Assembly: GCA_025062325.1 (NCBI GenBank)
Contig: JANXAL010000040.1
Location: 1-59,418 of the forward strand
Length of the DNA stretch: 59,418 nucleotides
Reading direction: 5' to 3'
DNA from: Roseiflexus sp.
Lineage (GTDB): Bacteria > Chloroflexota > Chloroflexia > Chloroflexales > Roseiflexaceae
The notes under the pieces were generated by a model. The model was not told the DNA's origin, made no database searches, and worked only from the letters and a program-made list of their open reading frames with translations. The first letter of the stretch is position 1; each line of letters starts with the position of its first letter. Shown here piece after piece: positions 8,198 to 18,562 of the stretch. A program made the position numbers and the translations under genes.

Positions 8198-11100
8198 TCA
8201 ACCTTTCATCCCCAACACCTTCAAAACGTCGCACAACACCTCGATCCACGCCGGATCGCCATCCGCATTGTGCACCCTCCGGTCAATGCGGACAAACTGC
8301 GGACCGATGCGAACGCCTTTAGTGCGGGCAAAACGACGCTCCAGCCGCGCCCGCCGACCATCGACGCCTTCTGGCAGCCGCACGATGAACTCTTCGTCGG
8401 TCGTTACCACCGAGGTGACGCCAGCCGCCAGTGCGAGCGCCTTGATACGCAACCAGATGAGCAACTGCTCTGCCGGTTCTGGAAGTTCACCGAACCGATC
8501 CCGCAACTCCTGGCGCAGATCGTGTACCGCTTCCGGCGTCTGCGCTTCCGCCATGCGCTGGTACACCGCCAGCCGCACTTGATCGTCGGGAATATAATCG
8601 ACTGGCAAGTAGGCATCGAGTGGCAAGTCAAGCGTGACCAGCGGCGAGATCAACACCTTCTCATCAACTTTGACCGATGGCGGCCTGGAGGTTGGTGATG
8701 GTCGAGACGGCGGAGAGGTCGGTTCTGCCGCAACGGCTGGCGACGACGTGCGCGACGCGGCGGAGTCGGTAATCGTGTTCGTTGCAGCCAACCGTTGCTT
8801 CAGCGTGCGCACGGCCTGCTCGAGCAGGCGCGAGTAAAGGTCGAACCCTATTGCTGCAATATGCCCGCTCTGCTCGGCGCCGAGCAGGTTCCCCGCGCCC
8901 CGCATTTCGAGATCGCGCATAGCAATGCGGAACCCGGCGCCAAGTTCAGTCGCCTCCTGGATCGCCCGCAATCGCTCCTGCGCCTCTGGCGTCGCGGGAC
9001 GTTCCGACTTGTAGAAGAGATACGCATAGGCGCGCTGCGTGCTACGCCCCACCCGTCCGCGCAACTGGTACAATTGCGCCAGCCCGAAGCTCGTTGCATC
9101 GTCGATAATGATGGTATTGGCGTTCGGTACGTCCAGACCGCTTTCAATGATCGTCGTGCACACTAGCACATCATGCTTGCCGGTGAAGAAATCGAGCATC
9201 ACCCGCTCTAACTGGCGCTCATCGAGCTGCCCATGCCCGACGGCGATCCTGGCCTCTGGCACTAACTCGCGCAGCCGGTCGGCAACGTAGTAGATGCTCT
9301 GCACTCGATTGTGGACGAAATACACCTGTCCGCCACGATCAAGTTCGCGCAGGATGGCTTCGCGGATCAGATTCTCGTCATAGGGAAGCACATACGTTTT
9401 GATTGGAATGCGATCCTCCGGCGGCGTGTTAATCACGCTTAGATCACGGATGCCCGCCAGCGCCATGTGAAGCGTGCGCGGAATCGGCGTTGCCGTGAGA
9501 GTGATAACATCCACATTAGTGCGCAACTGCTTGATGCGCTCCTTGTGACGAACGCCAAACCGCTGTTCTTCATCAATCACCAGCAAACCGAGATCCTTAA
9601 AGGTTACATCCTTTGAAAGCAGACGGTGCGTGCCAATGATAATGTCGATCTCGCCACGCGCCAGACGTCGCACAATTTCGCTCTGTTCCTTCGCCGAGCG
9701 AAAGCGCGAAATCATCTCGACTCGCACCGGAAACGCCGCCAGGCGTCGGCTAAAGGTGTCGAAGTGTTGCTGCACCAGCACCGTCGTTGGCGCCAGCACC
9801 GCCACCTGCTTGCCGTCTTGCACGGCTTTGAACGCCGCGCGCAGCGCCACTTCCGTCTTACCGAACCCGACATCGCCGCAGATCAGACGATCCATCGGCT
9901 GCGGCTGCTCCATGTCGCGCTTGACATCGATAATTGCCTTGAGCTGATCAGGAGTTTCAACATATGGGAAGCTAGCCTCAAGTTCGCGCTGCCACTCGGT
10001 ATCTGGACTGAACGCATGCCCCTCCGCGAGTTGGCGCTGCGCATAGAGAGTGATCAACTCGTCCGCCAGGTCCTGCACAGCAGCGCGCGCCTTGCGCTTG
10101 GCGCGCTCCCAGTCCTGCGTGCCGAGGCGGGTCAGTTGCGGTTCAGCGTCACCGACGCCGATATAGCGCGAAACGCGGTCGATCTGATCAACCGGAACAT
10201 AGAGGCGATCCCCTTCGGCATACCGCAGATTCAGGTAATCGCGCTCGACGCCGCCGACGCTCCGCCGCACCATTCCCTCATAGACGGCGATGCCGTGCTC
10301 AATGTGCACCACATAGTCACCCGGTTTCAGCCCGCGCAGGAACGCTGCGCGATCTTCAGCGCTCCGTTCGCGCCGACGGCGATGCCCAGTTGTGATCCGG
10401 CGTTGCCGCCAGCCAAAGATTTCACTGTCGCTGTAGAGCGTCAGGCGCAACGATGGCAAACGGAACCCTGCATCAATCGCGCCGTGGATGGCAGTAAACA
10501 GCGCCGGATCGACCGTTGGTTCGATAGTGTGCTGTACTCCTTCGGCGACCAGCTCCTGCAACCGCGCCGCCTGTGGCGTCACAACGACGACCCGCTCGCC
10601 AGTGCGCATCCGCTCGATGATATCTTCGACCAGGCGCCGGATCTGACCGCCGAACAGATCAGCGGGCAGAAACAGGTGCTCCGGCAGAAGATGCACGCAG
10701 AACCGTTCATCGGGCGGGTCAGCGTTCGGCGCCAGACGGGCGATCGATGGTTCCGCGCCATTGCCCGTCAGGAAGGCGATAGACGATATCGGGGACAACG
10801 CCTCCCAGACCGGTCGCTCGTTATTGCTGAAATCCGCCAGGGTCAACTGATCCGCCTGCGCGATCAGTTCGTGCCAGCGCAGATAGGGGCGGGGAAATGC
10901 CGCCGGAAGTTCACCAGCGTCAATCTGCTGACGGCGGCGCGTTTCTGCCTGATGATCGAGTTCAGCCGCGTGCTGCGCCAGCAGTAACGCATCATTGAAC
11001 GCCACGATTGCACCCGGCGGCAGATGGCGCAGCAGAGTAGCGGGAGCGTCCGTCTCATCGCGGAAGAACGGCGCAAAGAACGCACGCCCCTCGAAGCGCT

Positions 11101-11947
11101 CGCCGCGCCGAATGTGCTCGAACGCCTGCAACCACTCATCAAGCGCCTCGCGTCGCAACGCCGATGTATCGATGTTGCGCATGCGTTCTAGCGCAGCATG
11201 ACGGCGCCACAGCGGAAATTCATGCGGCGGACCGATAACTGCCGCGCTGATCTGCGCCTCGCTGCGCTGCGTTAGCGGATCGAAGCGGCGCAGGCTGTCG
11301 ATTTCATCGCCGAAAAACTCAATCCGCAGCGGCATGTCGTCTCCTGGCGGGAATACGTCAATAATGCCGCCGCGCCGGTTGACCTCGCCCGGTTCTTCGA
11401 CGATCGGCGCATAGCGATACCCAAGATCGATCAATCGTTCCATCAGATCGTCCAGGACGCAGGGAGCGCCGCGCTCCAGACGAATGCTGCCCGTATGGAG
11501 TTCGGCCGGCGTCAGCGTTGGTTGCATCAACGCCCTAACCGGCGCAACAATCACCGGCTGCGCTGCGCTGTTCTCGGCAGTGAGCGCTGCTAAGCGACGC
11601 AGAACGCGCATACGCGCCGCGAGAATATCGCTGCCGGTAGACATATGCTCATACGGCAGCGCATCGCTAGCCGGAAAGATCAGGACGCGATCATCGCTCA
11701 GCCACTGGCGCAGATCGTCATATGCGCGCAACGCCGCATCGGTTGTGCTCATGACATACACGACCGGTACGGCAGCATTGGCAGCAATAGCAGCGACCAG
11801 CGGCGTGCGCGCCGCCCCTGGCGCAGGCGCAATGTGCAGGCGCACACCGACGTGGGTGAGCAACGTCGCTATCAATTCCCGAATCGGCGCCAGCGCCGCG
11901 ATTTCATCGAGAAGAGTCGTTAGCGAAAGAACCGTCGTCGTCGCCAT
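8198..11947 (-). CDS. mfd: Transcription-repair coupling factor
   Basis: A 1249-residue Mfd. It displaces RNA polymerase stalled at DNA damage and recruits UvrA. Visible, in order, are the UvrB-like N-terminal module (about 25-330), the RNA-polymerase interacting domain (GDYVVHIEHGIAVYEGM and DYLNLRYAEGDRLYVPVDQ), helicase motif I (GDVGFGKTEVALRAAF), the DEEQ box (LLVIDEEQRFGVRHKE), TATPIPRTLHMAL, the second RecA lobe (VCTTIIESGLDVPNANTIII and QLRGRVGRS), and the C-terminal TRCF domain (AYLPVDYIPDDQVRLAVYQRM). A Ser/Pro-rich linker of about 40 residues separates the last helicase element from the TRCF domain. The start ATG at 11947 is chosen because similarity begins at MATTTVLSL; its ribosome binding site is weak. 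Confidence 0.97.
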   Translation of the reverse strand: MATTTVLSLTTLLDEIAALAPIRELIATLLTHVGVRLHIAPAPGAARTPLVAAIAANAAVPVVYVMSTTDAALRAYDDLRQWLSDDRVLIFPASDALPYEHMSTGSDILAARMRVLRRLAALTAENSAAQPVIVAPVRALMQPTLTPAELHTGSIRLERGAPCVLDDLMERLIDLGYRYAPIVEEPGEVNRRGGIIDVFPPGDDMPLRIEFFGDEIDSLRRFDPLTQRSEAQISAAVIGPPHEFPLWRRHAALERMRNIDTSALRREALDEWLQAFEHIRRGERFEGRAFFAPFFRDETDAPATLLRHLPPGAIVAFNDALLLAQHAAELDHQAETRRRQQIDAGELPAAFPRPYLRWHELIAQADQLTLADFSNNERPVWEALSPISSIAFLTGNGAEPSIARLAPNADPPDERFCVHLLPEHLFLPADLFGGQIRRLVEDIIERMRTGERVVVVTPQAARLQELVAEGVQHTIEPTVDPALFTAIHGAIDAGFRLPSLRLTLYSDSEIFGWRQRRITTGHRRRRERSAEDRAAFLRGLKPGDYVVHIEHGIAVYEGMVRRSVGGVERDYLNLRYAEGDRLYVPVDQIDRVSRYIGVGDAEPQLTRLGTQDWERAKRKARAAVQDLADELITLYAQRQLAEGHAFSPDTEWQRELEASFPYVETPDQLKAIIDVKRDMEQPQPMDRLICGDVGFGKTEVALRAAFKAVQDGKQVAVLAPTTVLVQQHFDTFSRRLAAFPVRVEMISRFRSAKEQSEIVRRLARGEIDIIIGTHRLLSKDVTFKDLGLLVIDEEQRFGVRHKERIKQLRTNVDVITLTATPIPRTLHMALAGIRDLSVINTPPEDRIPIKTYVLPYDENLIREAILRELDRGGQVYFVHNRVQSIYYVADRLRELVPEARIAVGHGQLDERQLERVMLDFFTGKHDVLVCTTIIESGLDVPNANTIIIDDATSFGLAQLYQLRGRVGRSTQRAYAYLFYKSERPATPEAQERLRAIQEATELGAGFRIAMRDLEMRGAGNLLGAEQSGHIAAIGFDLYSRLLEQAVRTLKQRLAATNTITDSAASRTSSPAVAAEPTSPPSRPSPTSRPPSVKVDEKVLISPLVTLDLPLDAYLPVDYIPDDQVRLAVYQRMAEAQTPEAVHDLRQELRDRFGELPEPAEQLLIWLRIKALALAAGVTSVVTTDEEFIVRLPEGVDGRRARLERRFARTKGVRIGPQFVRIDRRVHNADGDPAWIEVLCDVLKVLGMKG

Positions 11948-11962
11948 ACACCAACACCAAAC

Positions 11963-11989
11963 AGGAGCCAGCCCGCCTGACTGGCTCCT
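11963..11989. other. Stem-loop in the mfd leader
   Basis: Perfect 9-bp arms, AGGAGCCAG (11963-11971) and CTGGCTCCT (11981-11989), flank a 9-base loop 16 bases upstream of the mfd start. There is no T-run. It could influence mfd translation or be a relic terminator. Confidence 0.4.
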
Positions 11990-12067
11990 TGAACCCACCT
12001 CTCAAGTTTTCCCCTAGTATCAGGGTACCATGAAGCGCAGCCTGACGCAAAGCGCGAAGGCGGCGGC

Positions 12068-12096
12068 GTTGCGCGCGCGCCCCGGCGTGCTATAAT
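12068..12096 (+). promoter_or_regulatory. Promoter of the tig-clpP-clpX-mtnP operon
   Basis: TTGCGC at 12069-12074, a 16-base spacer and TATAAT at 12091-12096, preceded by TGC (extended -10 TGCTATAAT). The trigger factor start lies 44 bases downstream. Confidence 0.7.
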
Positions 12097-12140
12097 ACCT
12101 AAGAGTCTCTTTACGTTTCTAGCCCTTTGGAGTGGTGACG

Positions 12141-13649
12141 GTGAAGGTCACAACCGAAAAAAAACCGCGCAGCATTCTCGAACTGACCGTTGAACTCGAT
12201 AAAGAACAGATTGAGAAAGCGCTGGACCGCGCGGCGCGCCGGATGTCGCAGAAATACAACATCCCTGGTTTTCGCAAGGGGAAGGCGCCCCGTTTCATCG
12301 TGGAAAATTACTTCGGGCGCGCTGCGCTGCTCGAAGAAGCATCCGACGACCTGATCAACAGGGCGTTCCAGGACGCGCTGAAGCAGGAGGGGATCGAGCC
12401 GTATGCGCAGGCGCATCTGACTGCCATCAATCTCGAGACGCCACCGTTCACATTCACGGTCGAGGTGCCGATGGCGCCGACCATTGAGCTGCCCGACTAT
12501 CGTGCCATCCGCGTGCCGTTCGAGCCGAACGAAGTGACGGACGACATGGTCAATCGCGCGATGGAACTACGCCGTGATCGGCATGTCGTGCTGCGGTCGC
12601 TCGAAGAGCCGCGCCCGGCGCAACGCGGCGATCAACTGACGGTGCAGATCGAAACGTATGTTGATGGTGAACCGCTTGAACCACGCGCCGAAGGCGAGGA
12701 GATCCCCCAATCCACGCTGGTGCTCGATCCTGAGCGCATCGTTCCGGGATTGTATGAGGCCCTGCTTGGCGTCATGCCCAACACCATGGTCGATGTCACT
12801 GTCCACATGGCGGACGACCACGAGAATGAGCGGGTGCGCGGCAAAGATGTGCGCTTTGTCGTCAATGTCTTGGACATTCAGGAGCGTCTGCTGCCGGAAT
12901 GGGACGAACTGCCTGCGCTGGAGAACTTTGAGGGCACACTCGACGAGCTGCGTGAGAAGACGCGCCAGGAGCTCAGCGAGGCAGCGCGCAAGAGCGCTGA
13001 GGATCGCGTCTTCATCGAGTATGTGCGCCAGGTGGTCGCTGCCACGACCTTCGATCTGCCCGATGCGCTGATCGAACGGGAAGCGGACAGCATCCTGCGC
13101 GAGCGCGAAGCGGAATACGAGCGCTATGGCATTCGCCCCGAACAAATCTACGAAGCGCAGGGCAAAAAGCGCGCAGACTGGATCGAGCAGTTGAAACCGG
13201 CAGCCGAGGAGCGCGCCAAACGCGGCCTTGTGCTGCGCGAGATCGCAAAAGCCGAAGGGCTGGCGCCGGATGATGCGGAGATCGCGCAGGAGATCGAAGA
13301 CATCGTGGCGAGCATGCAGGAGGAGCAGCGTGAAAGCGCCCGCGCAATCCTGGGATCCGAACTGCGCCCGTTCGTCGCTGCCGGGATTGTGGATCGCAAG
13401 CTGCGTCGCCGCATCCTTGCCATTGCGACTGGCGACCCGTCGTTTGAGCAGCGCACTGTGCCTGCCGCTGTCGAGGCGATGCAGGAGGCTGCAACTGAAG
13501 CGTCATCTGCTGCGGCAGGCGATCAGCCCGTCGGCGACGCCGATGCCATCCCCAGCGCCGCGCCCGCCGTATCAGAGAAAAACGAGAGCGTTCCACCCGC
13601 CACAGACGGCGCTGACGTCGAGGTGACCACCGAAACAAGAACGGAGTGA
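12141..13649 (+). CDS. tig: Trigger factor, ribosome-associated chaperone and prolyl isomerase
   Basis: A 502-residue trigger factor that binds the ribosome exit tunnel and shields nascent chains. The N-terminal ribosome-binding domain carries the signature GFRKGKAPRFIVENYFG. A short PPIase-like domain follows (RGDQLTVQIETYVDG to VNVLDIQE), then the helical C-terminal arms. The last 55 or so residues (from about AATEASSAAAGDQPVG) are an acidic Ala/Pro/Thr-rich tail, making it longer than the usual 430-450. Three in-frame GTG codons compete; GTG at 12141 (MKVTTEKKP) is chosen because GGAG lies 8 bases before it. It is first in an operon, with 3 bases to clpP. Confidence 0.95.
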   Translation: MKVTTEKKPRSILELTVELDKEQIEKALDRAARRMSQKYNIPGFRKGKAPRFIVENYFGRAALLEEASDDLINRAFQDALKQEGIEPYAQAHLTAINLETPPFTFTVEVPMAPTIELPDYRAIRVPFEPNEVTDDMVNRAMELRRDRHVVLRSLEEPRPAQRGDQLTVQIETYVDGEPLEPRAEGEEIPQSTLVLDPERIVPGLYEALLGVMPNTMVDVTVHMADDHENERVRGKDVRFVVNVLDIQERLLPEWDELPALENFEGTLDELREKTRQELSEAARKSAEDRVFIEYVRQVVAATTFDLPDALIEREADSILREREAEYERYGIRPEQIYEAQGKKRADWIEQLKPAAEERAKRGLVLREIAKAEGLAPDDAEIAQEIEDIVASMQEEQRESARAILGSELRPFVAAGIVDRKLRRRILAIATGDPSFEQRTVPAAVEAMQEAATEASSAAAGDQPVGDADAIPSAAPAVSEKNESVPPATDGADVEVTTETRTE

Positions 13650-13652
13650 ACT

Positions 13653-14312
13653 ATGGGCATCTGGCAATCAAATCACCGCATTGAATGGATAGCGCCGCGC
13701 GTTGAGTCGCTCATCCCAATGGTAGTCGAGAGCACCAATCGCGGCGAGCGCGCGTATGATATTTATTCGCGTCTGCTGAAAGAGCGTGTTGTTCTCCTGG
13801 GCACCCCAATCGACGATCAGGTGGCTAACCTGATCGTTGCTCAGTTACTGTTCCTTGAGCACGAAGACCCGGATCGCGACATCTGGCTGTATATCAACAG
13901 CCCCGGCGGCTCGATCACGGCAGGTCTGGCGATCTACGACACCATGCAGGTTATCCGCCCCGATGTAGCGACCGTCTGCGTCGGCCTGGCGGGCAGCATG
14001 GCAACCCCAATTCTGGCTGGCGGTGCAAAAGGCAAGCGCTATAGCCTGCCGCACTCCACCATTCACATGCATCCGGCTGGCGGCGGCGCGCGCGGCTATG
14101 CGCCTGATGTCGAGATTATGGCGCGTGAGTTGCTGCGCGAACAGCAAGTGGTGCGTGAACTTTTGGCCAAGGACACCGGTCAACCGCTTGAGCGTATTGC
14201 GCGTGACTTCGACCGTGACCTGTTCATGGATCCGCAGCAGGCGAAAGAGTATGGTATCATTGACGAGATCCTGACTCGCGAAGATTTGCCAGCCACCAGC
14301 GAGCGCCGCTGA
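13653..14312 (+). CDS. clpP: ATP-dependent Clp protease proteolytic subunit
   Basis: A 219-residue serine peptidase that forms the double heptameric chamber fed by ClpX. The catalytic Ser115 is in [14 protein letters not shown] and His140 in [14 protein letters not shown]; the third residue is the Asp in [11 protein letters not shown] near 191. The oxyanion strand [18 protein letters not shown] is intact. Around the Ser the usual GQAASMG reads GLAGSMA, and the usual MIHQPLGG reads HMHPAGGG, both uncommon variants. GGAG lies 6 bases before the ATG. It sits between tig and clpX. Confidence 0.95.
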   Translation: MGIWQSNHRIEWIAPRVESLIPMVVESTNRGERAYDIYSRLLKERVVLLGTPIDDQVANLIVAQLLFLEHEDPDRDIWLYINSPGGSITAGLAIYDTMQVIRPDVATVCVGLAGSMATPILAGGAKGKRYSLPHSTIHMHPAGGGARGYAPDVEIMARELLREQQVVRELLAKDTGQPLERIARDFDRDLFMDPQQAKEYGIIDEILTREDLPATSERR

Positions 14313-14331
14313 GCGGCCTATAGGAGTGTCT

Positions 14332-15642
<1,311 letters not shown>

Positions 15643-15660
15643 CGTGCTCTGGAGAAACGT

Positions 15661-16557
15661 ATGACCGCACCTCAGCAAACAGAACCGCGCGCAACGATTG
15701 GCGTCATTGGCGGGAGCGGCCTGTATGCTATGGAAGGTCTCGCCGACGTTGAGCGCGTAACGTTGCAGACCCCCTTCGGCGCACCGAGCGACGCCTATGT
15801 GATTGGCACAATTGAGGGGCGGCGCGTCGCCTTTCTGCCGCGTCACGGCGTTGGTCACCGCCTCTCGCCGAGCGAAGTGCCAAATCGCGCCAATATCTAC
15901 GGCTTTCGCATGCTCGGCGTGCGCTATCTGATCGCGGTGAGCGCCGTCGGCAGCCTGCGTGAAGAGTACGCTCCCGGGCATATCGTCATCCCCGACCAGT
16001 TGTACGACCGCACCAAAGGGCATCGCCCCGACACCTTCTTTGGCGGCGGGATGGTGGTGCATGTGCAGTTCGACCGTCCCTTCGACGCCGGGCTTTCCGA
16101 CCGGCTGGAACAGGCGGCGCGCGCGGCTGGCGCCACCGTGCATCGCGGCGGCACGCTGGTGGTTATGGAAGGTCCGCAGTTCAGCACCCTCGCGGAGAGC
16201 GAAGAAAACCGGCGGCGCGGGCACCATCTGATCGGCATGACGGCGCTCCCTGAAGCCAAGCTGGCGCGCGAAGCGGAGATCGCCTATGCGATGCTGGCGA
16301 TGGTGACCGACTACGACTGCTGGCATCCAGGGCACGAGGCTGTGACCGTCGAAATGGTCGTGCAGGTGCTCCAGGCGAACGCGCGACTCGCCCAGGATGT
16401 CGTGCGGCGCGTTGTTCCGCTCATCGGCGACGGCTTTGACAGCCCGGCGCACCGCGCCCTGGCGAACGCCATCATCACCGATCCCGCCGTCATCCCGCCC
16501 GAAAAACTGGCGCAGGTTGAGCTACTGGTAGGGAAGTATCTGCGCAAAGAGGCGTAG
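15661..16557 (+). CDS. mtnP: S-methyl-5'-thioadenosine phosphorylase
   Basis: A 298-residue enzyme of the PNP/MTAP family that splits methylthioadenosine with phosphate, the first step of methionine salvage from polyamine synthesis. Motifs: IGVIGGSGLYAMEGL (phosphate binding), FLPRHGVGHRLSPSEVPNRANI, SAVGSLREEYAPGHIVIPDQ, and MEGPQFSTLAESE followed by IGMTALPEAKLAREAEI. The Thr/Ser pattern at the active site favours methylthioadenosine over purine nucleosides. It starts 18 bases after clpX stops, so it is probably the last gene of the tig operon. Confidence 0.93.
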   Translation: MTAPQQTEPRATIGVIGGSGLYAMEGLADVERVTLQTPFGAPSDAYVIGTIEGRRVAFLPRHGVGHRLSPSEVPNRANIYGFRMLGVRYLIAVSAVGSLREEYAPGHIVIPDQLYDRTKGHRPDTFFGGGMVVHVQFDRPFDAGLSDRLEQAARAAGATVHRGGTLVVMEGPQFSTLAESEENRRRGHHLIGMTALPEAKLAREAEIAYAMLAMVTDYDCWHPGHEAVTVEMVVQVLQANARLAQDVVRRVVPLIGDGFDSPAHRALANAIITDPAVIPPEKLAQVELLVGKYLRKEA

Positions 16558-16666
16558 AGGCGTCAAATCAATTCCCGAGTGAATAATTGCGTACCAGAGT
16601 GGTCATTGCATAAGCAAAGATTTTGGTTCCGATCCAAATGTCTCTGGATATGATAGGACACTCAAG

Positions 16667-17122
16667 ATGCTGACGGACAAAGAGTTTCAGGATATTCTTG
16701 ACAACGAAACTAAGCGGATAGAAGGCGATATTGCGTGGCAAAATGATGAAGATCATTCACCGTCGGTTGAGTTTCGCGCTGAGGTCATCTCAAATGTGGG
16801 TTGGCCGCTGATGGTGCGCGGCAGCTACAATCCGCTCATTCCAGCACTGTCGTACGTGCTCATCCACAAGAGTTTCGGACGTATATATGGGCTTGACATT
16901 GGCAAAGACCATCACAATCCGCAGTGCAACCAGGTGGGAGAAAAACACAAACACCGCTGGACTGAGCTTTATCGAGACAAAGAGGCATACGTTCCGCCCG
17001 ATATTACTGCACCCGCCTCAGATCCGGTCACGGTATGGATGCAGTTTTGCGTAGAGGCGAAATTGAAGCATAATGGCAGATTGATGAACCCTCCGCCGCT
17101 ACAGAAAAGATTATTTCCATGA
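16667..17122 (+). CDS. DUF6978-like accessory protein
   Basis: A 151-residue soluble protein (MLTDKEFQDILDNETKRIEG, then SYNPLIPALSYVLIHKSFGRIYGLDIGKDHHNP). It resembles small proteins of the DUF6978 type that accompany DUF1828/DUF1829 proteins; this assignment is from memory. The His-rich segment GKDHHNPQCNQVGEKHKHRW might bind metal. Its GC content is visibly lower than that of the neighbouring operon. Its stop overlaps the next gene by 4 bases (ATGA), so the two form a translationally coupled pair, probably acquired by transfer. The function is unknown; a toxin-antitoxin or defence role is only a hypothesis. Confidence 0.65.
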   Translation: MLTDKEFQDILDNETKRIEGDIAWQNDEDHSPSVEFRAEVISNVGWPLMVRGSYNPLIPALSYVLIHKSFGRIYGLDIGKDHHNPQCNQVGEKHKHRWTELYRDKEAYVPPDITAPASDPVTVWMQFCVEAKLKHNGRLMNPPPLQKRLFP

Positions 17123-17925
17123 GTCGTGATCGTATTTGCCAAAAACTGATCGACAGTCTTCCTCTCCTCTTCACATGTGAGGAGAGAGAAGAGTACGTCC
17201 GTATCAGGACGCCCTATCTCTACCCTGATGGTGATATTATTGATCTCTTCTGTCAGGAAGAGGGTGATGTCATTGTCGTCTCGGATTTGGGCGAAACAGG
17301 TCGCTGGCTGCGCATGCAAAGCGTCTCTGCAAAGCGCGCACCAAAGCACCAGGCACTCATTAAGGACATTTGCCTGAACCACGGAGTAGAGTTCTACAGA
17401 GGGATGTTGATGGCGCGATGTCGTCCAGGAGACGATCTATCCCACGTTGTCACACGCGTGGCTCAGGCAGCGCTGCGCATGTCGGATCTCTGGTTCACGC
17501 TTCGCACACAGGCAGTTGAGTCGTTTGCAGATGAAGTGGCAGATTTTCTTACTGAACGAGAATTTCGTTTCGACCGAGATGTACCACATAGGGGAAAATC
17601 AGGGCGCATCTGGAAGGTCGATTTTCACGTGCGAGCAGACAAACGAAGTTCGCTCGTATATGTGTTGAGCACTGGCAGTCGATCGGCGGCTTCGCGGGTG
17701 GTCAATAGCGTGCACACAGCCTTCTTTGATCTAATGTATCTAAACGCAGGTCCAGAATCGTTGCAGTTTGTTTCTTTATTCAACGATATCATCGATGTCT
17801 GGAATGAAGAGGATTTTCGGTTGGCAGAGCAGGTTTCCATTCCCGCGCGCTGGTCGCAGCCGGAAGAGTTTGCATTCATCCTGCAGGAAGCGCCATGGCG
17901 CCGGGATTCCTTAATAATGTTCTAA
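17119..17925 (+). CDS. DUF1828/DUF1829 domain protein
   Basis: A 268-residue protein. The N-terminal half (YVRIRTPYLYPDGDIIDLFC, VIVVSDLGETGRWLRMQ) fits DUF1828 and the C-terminal half (EVADFLTEREFRFDRDVPHRG, WKVDFHVRADKRSSLVYVLS) fits DUF1829. Proteins of this type are found on prophages and islands; their biochemistry is unknown. The alternating charged and hydrophobic strands and the D...V.FHV pattern faintly resemble a nuclease-like fold, which is speculative. It overlaps the preceding gene by ATGA and ends about 50 bases before ssrA, next to a classic island integration site. Confidence 0.7.
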   Translation: MSRDRICQKLIDSLPLLFTCEEREEYVRIRTPYLYPDGDIIDLFCQEEGDVIVVSDLGETGRWLRMQSVSAKRAPKHQALIKDICLNHGVEFYRGMLMARCRPGDDLSHVVTRVAQAALRMSDLWFTLRTQAVESFADEVADFLTEREFRFDRDVPHRGKSGRIWKVDFHVRADKRSSLVYVLSTGSRSAASRVVNSVHTAFFDLMYLNAGPESLQFVSLFNDIIDVWNEEDFRLAEQVSIPARWSQPEEFAFILQEAPWRRDSLIMF

Positions 17926-17935
17926 CGAACGTTCC

Positions 17936-17964
17936 TTTACATCCCGCGGCTGATCTGCTACAAT
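17936..17964 (+). promoter_or_regulatory. ssrA promoter
   Basis: TTTACA (17936-17941), a 17-base spacer and TACAAT (17959-17964) with a TGC extension. It begins only 11 bases after the stop of the DUF1828/1829 gene, so the accessory pair was placed just upstream of it without damage. Confidence 0.75.
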
Positions 17965-17976
17965 ATGGAAGCGCCT

Positions 17977-18345
17977 GGGGATGACTGGTCTCGACAGGGA
18001 AGGATGTCTCAGGCTGCAAGCCGAGCCGCCCAGTCTCGTTAAAGGGGCAACGGCATAACTGCCAACACCAACAAAGTCGTCGCCTTCAAGCCGGCGATGG
18101 CTCTGGCTGCCTAAGGAAAACAGCAGCCCGCTCCCTTACTCTCACCCCGATGGAGTAAGTTCGAGCGTCAGACAGTCGGGGCGCTCCCGGCGGAGGCCTG
18201 CGACGCCGGGCTAAGATCAGCAGGATGGCTCAAAAGTCGCTCTGTCCGCCGTGCGACTGCGAGCGACAGCAAACGACGGACTAAGCTTGTAGACGCCTGA
18301 GTCTAACTTTTCTGGACGGGGGTTCGACTCCCCCCATCTCCACCA
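17977..18345 (+). ncRNA. ssrA: Transfer-messenger RNA (tmRNA)
   Basis: A complete one-piece tmRNA. The 5' end GGGGATGACTGGTCTCGACAGG pairs with the 3' end CATCTCC-ACCA (7-bp acceptor stem with G-U pairs), and the T-arm GGGGGTTCGACTCCCCC is present with an encoded CCA. The tag-reading frame starts at GCC 18061 and ends at TAA 18112, encoding ANTNKVVAFKPAMALAA, with the terminal ALAA expected for ClpXP degradation. Pseudoknot-like G/C-rich pairs fill 18120-18290. It rescues stalled ribosomes with SmpB, which is not in the window. Confidence 0.97.
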
Positions 18346-18355
18346 GCAACCTTCT

Positions 18356-18400
18356 CCACTTCCTGACGAATGCGCTGTCAGGAAGTGGTGTTTTTTATTT
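18356..18400 (+). terminator. Rho-independent terminator of ssrA
   Basis: Arms CCACTTCCTGAC (18356-18367) and GTCAGGAAGTGG (18377-18388) pair perfectly over 12 bp, followed by TGTTTTTT. Confidence 0.92.
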
Positions 18401-18562
18401 ATCCTATACGCCAATCCTTATGCTAGGCAAGCCCCCCGTGAGCCTCTATGCACTCATCGAGGGTTCTAGCGTTAGCCCGCCGCTGCCACAGTCCTGAACC
18501 CCGTCAGCCTGGGTAAGCACAATTTGACAGGGAGAACGGCAGACTCACGCAGATACAACAGA

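Noticed and set aside
9626..10987. 453-codon plus-strand frame inside mfd
   Set aside because: Antisense shadow of the helicase region of mfd.
18217..18414. Minus-strand 65-codon frame antisense to ssrA
   Set aside because: It is the reverse of the tmRNA 3' part and its terminator; such frames arise often over tmRNA genes.
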